Source: Afipia sp. P52-10 (GTDB taxonomy: Bacteria; Pseudomonadota; Alphaproteobacteria; Rhizobiales; Xanthobacteraceae). From it: a stretch of DNA of 64,000 nt. Below, piece by piece: positions 32,891-41,067 of this stretch. The notes under the pieces are model-generated. The model saw only the letters and a list, made by a program, of their open reading frames with translations. It was not told the DNA's origin and did not search any database. The position numbers and the translations under genes are program-made. The stretch covers positions 1,220,746-1,284,745 of the forward strand of contig NZ_AZSJ01000003.1 of NCBI RefSeq assembly GCF_000516555.1, in the 5' to 3' direction. How positions within the stretch are numbered: the first letter of the stretch is position 1; each line of letters opens with the position of its first letter.

Positions 32891-34473
32891 ACCTGCTCGC
32901 CACGCCTGCGAATGCTCCCGGCCCGCGGCGGGTGATCGTCACCACCTGCGCGATGGCAGGCTCGGTGATGCAGACACTGGACTCGACCATCGCCAACGTG
33001 GCGCTGCCGTTCATGCAGGGCTCGCTGTCGGCCTCGCTCGACCAGATCAACTGGGTGCTGACCTCCTACATCGTCGCCGCCGCCATCATGACGGCGCCGG
33101 TCGGCTGGCTCGCCGCCCGCTTCGGCCGCAAGCGGCTGTTCGTCACCTGCACCGCGACCTTCACCGTCGCGTCGGTGCTGTGCGGCTTGTCGCAGGATCT
33201 GACCCAGCTCGTGATCTTCCGTCTGCTGCAGGGCGCCGCCGGTGCGGCGCTGATCCCGCTGTCGCAATCGCTGGTGATCGACCTCTATCCCGCCCACGAG
33301 CGCCCCAAGGCGCAATCGATCTTCGGCATGGGGATCATGCTCGGGCCGATCATGGGTCCGACGCTGGGTGCCTGGCTGACCGACGCCTATTCCTGGCACT
33401 GGGTCTTTCTGGTCAACGTGCCGTTCGGCCTGATCGCCACCTGTGGCCTGCTGCTGTTCATGGAGGAAACGCCGCCGGACCCGCGACTGAAGTTCGACTG
33501 GTTCGGCTTCGTCGCACTGGCGATCGGCATCGGCGCGCTGCAGCTCGCGCTCGACCGCGGCGAGCAGGTCGGCTGGTTCGAGTCCAGCGAGATTATCGCC
33601 TACGCGATCGTGTCGGCCGCCGGCATCTACTATTTCCTCGCCCACTCGCTGACGACGCCGGAGCCGTTCATCCGCTTCGATCTGTTCAAGGACCGCAACT
33701 ATGCCTCCGCCACCGTGTTCATGGGGGTGATGGCGGTGGTGCTGTTTTCCACCATGGCACTGGTATCACCGTTCCTGCAGAACGTCGGCGGCCATCCGGT
33801 GCTGTCGGCGGGCTTGATCCTGTCGTCGCGCGGCGTCGGCACCTTCTTCGCGATGATGACCATCCGCTCCTCGATGCGCTACATCGAGGCGCGCACGACG
33901 ATGATGGCCGGCCTCGCGCTCACCGCCTTCACCCTCTACCTGATGTCGGGCTTCACCAACGACACCACGGCGAAGACCATCTTCATGGTCGGCGCGATCC
34001 AAGGCTTTGCCTTCGGCATGGTGTTCGTCTCCGTCAACACAGTCGCGTTTCTCACCCTGCCGGACCACCTGCGCACCTACGGCTCCTCATTCCAGACGCT
34101 GGTGCGCAACATCTCCTCATCCTTTGGCATTTCGGTCGTGATCTCCCAGCTGACCGAGGGCGCGCGTCGCTCGCGGGCCGAGCTTGGTGACTTCGTCAAT
34201 CCGTTCAACGATGCGCTGAAGATGCCCGACGTCACCCGCATCATGGACATCACCACCGACAGCGGCCGCGCCCTCGCCGAGCAGATGCTGAGCATGCAGG
34301 CGCTGATCATTGCTTATGCCAACGATTTCCGCCTGCTGACGATCTTCGCGTTGTGCGCACTGCCGGTGGCGCTGATCATCGGCAAGACGAAGGAAACCTT
34401 CCGCGAGAAGACGCGCGTGCCCGTGGAGCTGCAACGGCGTCCACCCGAACCGCAGGGCGAACCGGCGGAGTAG
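32887..34473 (+). CDS. emrB: EmrB-type DHA2 major facilitator efflux transporter
   Basis: 528-residue, 14-helix proton-driven exporter of the DHA2 group. It shows TLDSTIANVALPFMQGSL (helix 1 motif D1), the GWLAARFGRKRLFVTC loop (motif A), RLLQGAAGAALIPLSQSLVIDLYP (motif B) and GPTLGAWLTDAYSWHWVFLVNVPFG (motif C, antiporter). With EmrA and an outer-membrane TolC-type channel, not encoded here, it would pump lipophilic or aromatic toxicants. The start lies at the end of the ATGA repeat array with no visible ribosome-binding site, so expression may rely on coupling to emrA. It converges with pcaG, 22 bases apart. Confidence 0.95.
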   Translation: MNLLATPANAPGPRRVIVTTCAMAGSVMQTLDSTIANVALPFMQGSLSASLDQINWVLTSYIVAAAIMTAPVGWLAARFGRKRLFVTCTATFTVASVLCGLSQDLTQLVIFRLLQGAAGAALIPLSQSLVIDLYPAHERPKAQSIFGMGIMLGPIMGPTLGAWLTDAYSWHWVFLVNVPFGLIATCGLLLFMEETPPDPRLKFDWFGFVALAIGIGALQLALDRGEQVGWFESSEIIAYAIVSAAGIYYFLAHSLTTPEPFIRFDLFKDRNYASATVFMGVMAVVLFSTMALVSPFLQNVGGHPVLSAGLILSSRGVGTFFAMMTIRSSMRYIEARTTMMAGLALTAFTLYLMSGFTNDTTAKTIFMVGAIQGFAFGMVFVSVNTVAFLTLPDHLRTYGSSFQTLVRNISSSFGISVVISQLTEGARRSRAELGDFVNPFNDALKMPDVTRIMDITTDSGRALAEQMLSMQALIIAYANDFRLLTIFALCALPVALIIGKTKETFREKTRVPVELQRRPPEPQGEPAE

Positions 34474-34495
34474 CGCCGGCTCGGCCATTTACCGG

Positions 34496-35095
34496 TCAGA
34501 TATCGAAGAACACCGTCTCGCGATCGCCCTGGATGCGAAAATCGATGCGATAGACGGCATCCTTGGCAGCCGCATCGCGCTGCGCGATCAGCGTCCCCCG
34601 CCGCTCGGCTGGCACCAGTTTCAGGATCGGATCGTCGGCATTTGCCGCTTCGTCCGAGAAATAGATGCGCGTGAACAGATGGCTGAGGATGCCGCGCATA
34701 TGCACGGCGACGACGATGTGCGGCGCCTGCAGCGCACCGTTCGGCCCAGGCACTCGGCCGGGCTTGACGGTGTCGAACGCGAACCGGCCGGCCATGTCGC
34801 TCTCAACCCGGCCGAACCCCTTGAAGGAGGAATTGGTCCGGTTCGGATCGCGTGGGTGCGCGTAGCGTCCCTGCCCGTCCGCCTGCCATATCTCGAACAG
34901 AATGCCGTCGATCGGCGCACCGTCGCCATCGACCATGCGGCCTTCGATGCGGATACGCTCGCCGACCGCATCCGGCGTCACCAGATCGTTGCCGACAAGC
35001 TGCTTCCAATCGTAATTGGTCTTGCCGACCTCGTTCGGCGTCAGCGCGGGCGCAGCGAACGGCCCGATCGTCTGCGACGGCGTGATTCCGCTCAT
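34496..35095 (-). CDS. pcaG: Protocatechuate 3,4-dioxygenase alpha subunit
   Basis: 199-residue subunit of the intradiol ring-cleaving dioxygenase that turns protocatechuate into beta-carboxymuconate. Alpha-type features: the SGITPSQTIGPFAAPAL opening, IEGRMVDGDGAPIDGILFEIWQADGQGRYAHPRD, and the GFGRVESDMAGRFAFDTVKPG strand, but no complete iron ligand set, which the beta subunit provides. ATG 35095 is used: it overlaps the pcaH stop as TGATG; a TTG at 35098 is less likely. The pcaF thiolase lies upstream on the same strand. Confidence 0.95.
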   Translation of the reverse strand: MSGITPSQTIGPFAAPALTPNEVGKTNYDWKQLVGNDLVTPDAVGERIRIEGRMVDGDGAPIDGILFEIWQADGQGRYAHPRDPNRTNSSFKGFGRVESDMAGRFAFDTVKPGRVPGPNGALQAPHIVVAVHMRGILSHLFTRIYFSDEAANADDPILKLVPAERRGTLIAQRDAAAKDAVYRIDFRIQGDRETVFFDI

Positions 35096-35793
35096 CAATC
35101 CGGATCCTCGGGCGTTGCATTGCGTCCGCGCAGCACGACATCGAAGCGATAGGCCAGTGCCCAGTCCGGCACGGTGTTCTCAAGATCGAACGCCGAGATC
35201 AGCCGCTGGCGCGCCGCGAGCGGAATCGACTGCGAGATCGGATCGAACGCAAACAGCGGATCGCCCGGAAAGTACATCTGCGTCACAAGACGGGAGGTGA
35301 AGGCGGAACCAAACAGCGACAGATGGATGTGTGCAGGCCGCCAGGCGTTGTGGTGATTGGCCCACGGGTAGGCACCCGGCTTGATGGTGATGAACTTGTA
35401 GCGGCCCTCGCTATCTGTCACCACGCGGCCGGAGCCGGTGAAGTTCGGATCGAGCGGCGCAGGATGCTGATCGTTGGCATGGGTGTAACGGCCGCAGGCA
35501 TTGGCCTGCCAGATCTCGATCAGCGTGTCGGGCACGCCGCGGCCATCCTCATCGACCACGCGGCCATGCACGATGATGCGCTCGCCGAGCGGTTCGTCCG
35601 CGTGCTGCCGCGTCAGATCGTGATCGGTCTCACCCACGGCGTCGTGGCCATAGACCGGCCCGGTCAGCTCCGAAAGCGTGTGCGGAATGATGACGAGCGG
35701 CTTCACCGGCGCGCGGCGGACCGTGCTCTTGTAATCGGGATAGAGAAGCGGCGGATGGGCCTTCTTGCTGTCCAGCGGATAGACGATGCTCAT
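35095..35793 (-). CDS. pcaH: Protocatechuate 3,4-dioxygenase beta subunit
   Basis: 232-residue iron-bearing beta subunit. Non-haem Fe(III) ligands of the family (two Tyr, two His) are in place: ANACGRYTHANDQHPAPLDPNF (Tyr), then KPGAYPWANHHNAWRPAHIHLSLFG, which supplies the second Tyr and both His. The PLDSKKAHPPLLYPDYKSTVRRAP N-terminus is typical of PcaH. The gene leads directly into pcaG. Together they make the alpha-beta protomer of the dioxygenase. The rest of the beta-ketoadipate genes (pcaB, C, D, I, J) are not here. Confidence 0.96.
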   Translation of the reverse strand: MSIVYPLDSKKAHPPLLYPDYKSTVRRAPVKPLVIIPHTLSELTGPVYGHDAVGETDHDLTRQHADEPLGERIIVHGRVVDEDGRGVPDTLIEIWQANACGRYTHANDQHPAPLDPNFTGSGRVVTDSEGRYKFITIKPGAYPWANHHNAWRPAHIHLSLFGSAFTSRLVTQMYFPGDPLFAFDPISQSIPLAARQRLISAFDLENTVPDWALAYRFDVVLRGRNATPEDPD

Positions 35794-35911
35794 ACGCTTA
35801 CGTCTCCCTTGCCTGCGTCTCCCGGCGCATTTTTATCGCGGCGGACAACAGCCGCGCCGCTCCGGGGTGAGCCTAGCACACACCCCGAAACAGCCTCAAT
35901 CGAGCCTCAGC

Positions 35912-37120
35912 TCAATTCAGCTTCTCGATCGCCACGGCGACGCCCTGGCCGACGCCGACGCACATGGTCGCGAGCGCGAGCTTGCCGCCACGCTTCTCCA
36001 TGCCGTGCAGCGCAGTCATCGCGATGCGGGTGCCGCTCATGCCGAGCGGGTGACCGAGCGCAATCGCGCCGCCATGCGGATTGACGAAGTCGGCATCTTC
36101 CTTGACGCCGAGCTGACGCAGCACCGCAATGCCCTGCGAGGCGAAGGCCTCATTGAGCTCGATCAGATCGAAATCGCTGATCTTCAGGCCGAGGCGCTCC
36201 ATCAGCTTGCGGGCGGCCGGAACCGGACCGATGCCCATCACCCGCGGCGGCACCGCGCCGGAGGCAAGGCCAAGAATCTTGCCACGCGGCTTCAAGCCAT
36301 ACTTCTCGACCGCTGCCGCCGAGGCGAGGATCATCGCCGCCGCGCCATCATTGACGCCCGACGAGTTGCCGGCCGTCACCGTGCCCGGATTGCGGAAAGC
36401 GGGCCGCAGCTTGGCGAGACCTTCCAGCGTGGTCTCGGGGCGTGGATGCTCGTCCTTGTCGACGGTGACCGGACCTGCCTTGCCGCCCGGAATGGTGACC
36501 GGAACGATCTCTTCGGCGAAATAACCGGAGGCGATCGCCTGGCCGGCTCGCTGCTGCGAGCGGATCGCGAACGCATCCTGATCGGCGCGCGAGACCTGGA
36601 ACTCCTCGGCGACGTTCTCGCCGGTCTCTCCCATGGCATCGACGCCGTACTGCTGCTTCATCAGCGGATTGACGAAACGCCAGCCGATGGTGGTGTCGTA
36701 GATTTCCGCCGACCGCGAGAACGCCTCCGACGCCTTGCCCATCACGAACGGGGCACGGGTCATCGATTCCACGCCGCCGGCAATGCCGAGATCGATCTCG
36801 CCTGCGCGAATGCCGCGCGCGACGCTGCCGACCGCATCGAGACCCGACGCGCAGAGCCGGTTCACCGTCTGCGCCGGAACCGAATCGGGATAGCCGGCCA
36901 GCAGCACCGCCATGCGGGCGACGTTGCGATTGTCCTCGCCCGCCTGGTTGGCGCAACCGAACACGACTTCGTCGATGCCGGCCAGATCGAGGCTCGGATT
37001 GCGCTCCTTCAGCGCCTTCAGCGGGATCGCGCCGAGATCGTCGGTACGGACCTTCGCCAGCGAGCCGCCAAACCGACCGATCGGCGTCCGAACCGCGTCA
37101 CAAATAAAGACATCACGCAT
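35912..37120 (-). CDS. pcaF: 3-Oxoadipyl-CoA thiolase
   Basis: 402-residue thiolase that cleaves beta-ketoadipyl-CoA to succinyl-CoA and acetyl-CoA, the last step of the route opened by pcaGH. It starts MRDVFICDAVRTPIGRFGGSLAKVRTDDLGAIPL, the PcaF hallmark. The nucleophile is Cys90 in VNRLCASGLDAVG; GGAIALGHPLGMSG and MCVGVGQGVAVAIE carry the His and second Cys. ATG 37120 is used because GGGAGGAG stands before it; the open frame continues 16 codons upstream. A degradative role is favoured over PHB synthesis because of its pca neighbours. Confidence 0.95.
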   Translation of the reverse strand: MRDVFICDAVRTPIGRFGGSLAKVRTDDLGAIPLKALKERNPSLDLAGIDEVVFGCANQAGEDNRNVARMAVLLAGYPDSVPAQTVNRLCASGLDAVGSVARGIRAGEIDLGIAGGVESMTRAPFVMGKASEAFSRSAEIYDTTIGWRFVNPLMKQQYGVDAMGETGENVAEEFQVSRADQDAFAIRSQQRAGQAIASGYFAEEIVPVTIPGGKAGPVTVDKDEHPRPETTLEGLAKLRPAFRNPGTVTAGNSSGVNDGAAAMILASAAAVEKYGLKPRGKILGLASGAVPPRVMGIGPVPAARKLMERLGLKISDFDLIELNEAFASQGIAVLRQLGVKEDADFVNPHGGAIALGHPLGMSGTRIAMTALHGMEKRGGKLALATMCVGVGQGVAVAIEKLN

Positions 37121-37248
37121 GGTGGCTGCTCCTCCCGCCTTTGTCGGCGCGTTGCTGTTGTGGGGCATTCAAGGTTGTCGAACGGTTTTATGGAGGGGGC
37201 AAGGCCAGGTCAAATGTCAAATCTTGGGCCATGCGTGCGGCCGGTCAG

Positions 37249-37284
37249 TTTCTCCGGATCAGCCATTTTCTCCAGATCAGCCAT
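37249..37284. repeat. 18-bp tandem duplication
   Basis: TTTCTCCGGATCAGCCAT (37249-37266) is followed at once by TTTCTCCAGATCAGCCAT (37267-37284), one mismatch. It lies in the spacer between pcaF and the small secreted protein gene. Confidence 0.75.
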
Positions 37285-37377
37285 GCATCCGCCAAGGTGC
37301 GCGCCTAATGGCGCCGCTCCGGCTTGCCTTTTCCGCCGCTTGCTGGCGTGATCCAGCCAGACGTTTCGGGGACCATC

Positions 37378-37668
37378 ATGCGTATCTTGCTACTTGCCAT
37401 CATGCTGATCATCACCGCCGCTCCGGCATTCGCGCAGCTCGAGGGCGCGACCGGCATCCCGCTCAATCCTGGCGGCAAACAGGTCTCGCCCGAGGAACAG
37501 GAAAAGCGCCGGGCCACGGAAGATGCCTACAAGCGGACGATGAAGCAGATTCCGGACGCAAAACCGCTCGATCCTTGGGGCAACATGCGGGCGAGCGATA
37601 CGCCGGCAGGCGGCCAGACCAAGAGCCACGTCAAGAAGCAGACCAAGACCTCGACCCAGGCGAAGTGA
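37378..37668 (+). CDS. Small secreted protein of unknown function
   Basis: 96-residue protein. A Sec signal peptide is obvious (MRILLLAIMLIITAAPAFAQ, cleavage after A-F-A). The mature part is short, charged and Lys/Gln-rich: a NPGGKQVSPEEQEKRRATEDAYKRTMKQIPDAK helical stretch, then DPWGNMRAS and a Lys/Thr tail. The EEQEKRRATEDAYKRTM...IPDAK...DPWGNMR pattern recurs in small Rhizobiales periplasmic proteins of unknown role. ATG 37378 has GGGGA upstream. It stands alone before the repeat element that precedes mutS. Confidence 0.8.
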   Translation: MRILLLAIMLIITAAPAFAQLEGATGIPLNPGGKQVSPEEQEKRRATEDAYKRTMKQIPDAKPLDPWGNMRASDTPAGGQTKSHVKKQTKTSTQAK

Positions 37669-37780
37669 CCCCGTCGGACCGGGCGCGGATCGTTCATCGC
37701 TGCCGAGCTGCCGGCTGGTGACGATGGGGACAACGCCCCGTCGCCCGGCTCGTTCGCGTAGGAACACCCGGAGAACTTTG

Positions 37781-37948
37781 CTAATGTCGTGGATCAGAAA
37801 TTCGCATCATCGTTTCCGCGAGTCCATCGTGTGGATTTCTGATCCAGAAACGACACTAGAATCATGAAGTTGCTAGTGTCCTCATCGAATCCGAAGTTCG
37901 CTCTGCGCGTGCTGCAAAGGACAGCGAACTTCGGGTTCGGGACACTAG
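37781..37948. repeat. Dispersed bipartite palindromic element, copy 2
   Basis: 168-bp element with two nested inverted-repeat modules. Left: CTAATGTCGT (37781-37790) pairs with ACGACACTAG (37850-37859, one mismatch), and inside it GGATCAGAAAT (37791-37801) with ATTTCTGATCC (37835-37845). Right: CTAGTGTCC (37873-37881) pairs with GGACACTAG (37940-37948), and inside it GAATCCGAAGTTCGCT (37887-37902) with AGCGAACTTCGGGTTC (37923-37938). It shares its sequence with 12414-12567 and ends 12 bases before the mutS start. Confidence 0.85.
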
Positions 37949-37960
37949 GTCTGTCGCACC

Positions 37961-40765
37961 ATGAACGCCCCGCGGCCCAACCTTCAGCCGATCGCGTCCG
38001 AACCGCTCCAGGAACCGGAGCCGGGAGCGCCCGCACGCGCCGCCAAGACGGCCGAGAAATCGACTGCGGACGGCGCGGCGCGCGTCACGCCGATGATGGA
38101 ACAGTATCTGGAGATCAAGGCAGCCAATCCGGGGCTGCTGCTGTTCTATCGGATGGGCGACTTCTACGAACTGTTCTTCCAGGATGCCGAGGTCGCCTCG
38201 CGTGCGCTGGGCATCCAGCTCACCAAGCGCGGCAAGCATGCCGGCGAAGACATTCCGATGTGCGGCGTTCCGGTGGAGCGCGCCGACGACTATCTGCACC
38301 GGCTGATCGCGAAGGGCCATCGCGTCGCCGTCTGCGAGCAGATGGAAGACCCGGCGGAGGCCAAGAAGCGCGGTGCCAAGAGCGTGGTGAAGCGCGACGT
38401 GGTGCGCCTCGTCACGCCGGGCACGCTGACCGAGGACAGCCTGCTCGATGCCCGTGCCAACAATTACCTGCTGGCACTGGTACGCTCCCGCTCTTCCAGC
38501 GCCGGCGGTGAGCGCATCGGCCTGGCCTGGATCGACATCTCCACCTCCGAATTCGTGGCCACCGAGTGCTCGTATGCAGAATTGAACGCGACGCTCGCGC
38601 GCATCAATCCGAACGAGGTGATCGTCAACGACGCGCTCTACAGCGACGAAACGCTCGGGCCGCTACTGCGCGAGCTGCCATCGGTGACGCCGCTCACCCG
38701 CGACGTGTTCGACAGCGCTACTGCCGAGCGCAGGCTGTGCGATTACTTTGCCGTCGCCACCATGGATGCGTTCGGCACGTTGACGCGCATGGAAGCCACC
38801 GCGGCGGCCGCCTGCGTCACCTACATCGAGCGCACCCAGGTCGGCAAACGGCTGCCGCTGTCGCCTCCCTCGCGCGAGGCCGTCGGCACGACGATGGCGA
38901 TCGATCCTGCGACCCGCGCCAATCTCGAATTGACGCGGACGCTGTCCGGCGAACGGCGCGGCTCGCTGCTTGCCGCCCTCGACTGCACCGTGACCGCGGC
39001 CGGCTCCCGCCTGCTGGCGCAACGCCTCGCAGCGCCGCTGACGGACGCGCGCGCGATCGCGCACCGGCTCGATGCGGTGACGGCTTTCGTCGACGACGCC
39101 GCCAGCCGCGACGATCTACGCGCCATCCTCAATGCGGCGCCCGATATGGCGCGGGCGCTGGCGCGGCTTTCGGTCGGTCGCGGCGGACCACGCGACCTTG
39201 CCGCGCTTCGCGACGGCATTGCCGCCGCCGATGCCGTGCTGGCACGGCTCGCACGCATGTCCGCGCCGCCGCGTGAGATCACCGTGGCCTGCGCATCGCT
39301 CAGGAAACCGCCGCGCGAACTGGCGCAGGAGTTCACCCGTGCACTTGCCGACGAACTGCCGCTGCTGAAACGCGACGGCGGCTTCGTACGCGGCGGCTAT
39401 GAACCCGCCCTCGACGAAGCGCGCTCGCTGCGCGACGAATCCCGCCGCGTGGTGGCGGCGATGCAGGCGCGCTATGCCGACGAGACCGGGGTGAAGGCGC
39501 TGAAGATCCGGCACAACAATGTGCTCGGCTATTTCGTCGAAGTGACCGCCCAACATGGCGACAAACTGATATCGCCGCCGCTGAACGCAACCTTCATACA
39601 TCGCCAGACGCTCGCCGGACAGGTGCGCTTCACCACTGCCGAACTCGGTGAGACCGAGGCGAAGATCGCCAATGCCGCCGACCGCGCGCTCGGCCTCGAA
39701 CTGGAGACCTTCGAGAAGCTCTCGGCGATGGCGATCGCCGCATCCGACGATCTGCACGCGGCTGCGCAGGCGTTCGCCACGCTCGACGTCGCCACCGCGC
39801 TCGCCAAACTCGCCGCCGATCAGGGCTATGTGCGGCCCGAGATCGACGACTCGCTTGATTTCGCCATCGAGGGCGGCCGCCATCCGGTGGTCGAGCAGGC
39901 GCTGAAGCGGAATGGCGAGCCGTTCATCGCCAACACCTGCGATCTGTCGCCGCGCGCAGCCGAGCAATCCGGACAGATCTGGATCGTCACCGGCCCGAAC
40001 ATGGCCGGTAAGTCCACCTTCCTGCGTCAGAACGCGTTGATCGCGCTGATGGCGCAGATCGGCAGCTTCGTGCCGGCGAAGCGGGCGCGCATCGGGATTG
40101 TCGATCGCCTGTTCTCGCGGGTCGGCGCCGCCGACGATCTCGCGCGAGGCCGTTCCACTTTCATGGTCGAAATGGTGGAGACGGCAGCGATCCTCAATCA
40201 GGCCGGACAGCGCGCCCTCGTCATCCTCGACGAGATCGGCCGCGGCACCGCCACCTTCGACGGCCTGTCGATCGCCTGGGCGTCGATCGAGCATCTGCAC
40301 GAGAGCAACCGCTGCCGCGCCTTGTTTGCCACCCACTACCACGAGCTGACCGCGCTTGGTGCCAAGCTGCCACGGCTGTTCAACGCCACGGTTCGCGTCA
40401 AGGAGTGGCAGGGCGACGTCGTGTTCCTGCATGAGGTGATGCCCGGCGCCGCCGACCGCTCCTATGGCATCCAGGTCGCCAAGCTCGCGGGCCTGCCTGC
40501 CGGGGTCATCGCCCGCGCCAAGACCATCCTCGCCAAGCTGGAGGCGCAGGACCGCTCCTCCACGACCCGCGCCCTTGCCGAAGACCTGCCGCTGTTCGCG
40601 ATCTCCGCGCGAGAAGCACCGGACGAAAAACCGGAAACGCCTGCCGATCGCCTGTTCAAAGCGTTCGAAGCCGTCCATCCCGACGATATGTCGCCACGCG
40701 AGGCGCTGGACACGCTCTACCGGCTGAAGGCCGCGCTCCAAGCGAGCGGAAGCGCAGGCCAGTAG
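37961..40765 (+). CDS. mutS: DNA mismatch repair protein MutS
   Basis: 934-residue mismatch sensor ATPase. The mismatch-binding Phe-x-Glu is in [17 protein letters not shown] (about residues 65-80), after a 45-residue N-terminal extension rich in Ala/Pro/Glu. Later come the connector, lever and clamp domains, then the ATPase: Walker [16 protein letters not shown], Walker [17 protein letters not shown] and the [10 protein letters not shown] motif, then the C-terminal helix-turn-helix and beta-clamp-type tail. Length is at the upper end for MutS because of the N-terminal extension. No ribosome-binding site is clear; a repeat element occupies its upstream region. Confidence 0.97.
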   Translation: MNAPRPNLQPIASEPLQEPEPGAPARAAKTAEKSTADGAARVTPMMEQYLEIKAANPGLLLFYRMGDFYELFFQDAEVASRALGIQLTKRGKHAGEDIPMCGVPVERADDYLHRLIAKGHRVAVCEQMEDPAEAKKRGAKSVVKRDVVRLVTPGTLTEDSLLDARANNYLLALVRSRSSSAGGERIGLAWIDISTSEFVATECSYAELNATLARINPNEVIVNDALYSDETLGPLLRELPSVTPLTRDVFDSATAERRLCDYFAVATMDAFGTLTRMEATAAAACVTYIERTQVGKRLPLSPPSREAVGTTMAIDPATRANLELTRTLSGERRGSLLAALDCTVTAAGSRLLAQRLAAPLTDARAIAHRLDAVTAFVDDAASRDDLRAILNAAPDMARALARLSVGRGGPRDLAALRDGIAAADAVLARLARMSAPPREITVACASLRKPPRELAQEFTRALADELPLLKRDGGFVRGGYEPALDEARSLRDESRRVVAAMQARYADETGVKALKIRHNNVLGYFVEVTAQHGDKLISPPLNATFIHRQTLAGQVRFTTAELGETEAKIANAADRALGLELETFEKLSAMAIAASDDLHAAAQAFATLDVATALAKLAADQGYVRPEIDDSLDFAIEGGRHPVVEQALKRNGEPFIANTCDLSPRAAEQSGQIWIVTGPNMAGKSTFLRQNALIALMAQIGSFVPAKRARIGIVDRLFSRVGAADDLARGRSTFMVEMVETAAILNQAGQRALVILDEIGRGTATFDGLSIAWASIEHLHESNRCRALFATHYHELTALGAKLPRLFNATVRVKEWQGDVVFLHEVMPGAADRSYGIQVAKLAGLPAGVIARAKTILAKLEAQDRSSTTRALAEDLPLFAISAREAPDEKPETPADRLFKAFEAVHPDDMSPREALDTLYRLKAALQASGSAGQ

Positions 40766-41067
40766 CCGCGCCGACGGGACGATGCCCGCCGGCAGAGCCG
40801 GTGCGCGAGCAAAGCAAGTCCAAGGACGAGCAAGGCCATCAACAAATCGGCATCCGCTGGACACTAGGAATAACCAAGCTCTTTCAATTCCTTAGCCAAC
40901 TTCCCATAGCGAGCACGCGGCCTGCCGCCACACGGCCAACACACCCGCCCGCAAAACTTGCGAGAATCGGCGCCGAGCAGGACCGCGCGCCTCAATTTTG
41001 CGATCGAGCCATGGCCTCGCCAAGAAAGCCTAATGACACCGCGCGGCGTGTCCGATATCCGATACGG
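40766..41067. other. mutS-glnD spacer with a repeat-end fragment
   Basis: 302 bases. GGACACTAG (40859-40867), identical to the right end of the palindromic element at 37940-37948, stands alone here and may be the remnant of a third copy. The glnD frame is open back to 40801, but the upstream stretch does not look like GlnD. I see no RNA gene or terminator. Confidence 0.45.

Noticed and set aside
34496..37120. Complete beta-ketoadipate operon
   Set aside because: Only pcaG, pcaH and pcaF are present; pcaB, C, D, I, J and a pca regulator are not in the window.
39116..40864. Long open frame antisense to mutS (582 codons)
   Set aside because: Lies wholly over well-supported mutS motifs; no family features; typical mirror frame of GC-rich coding DNA.
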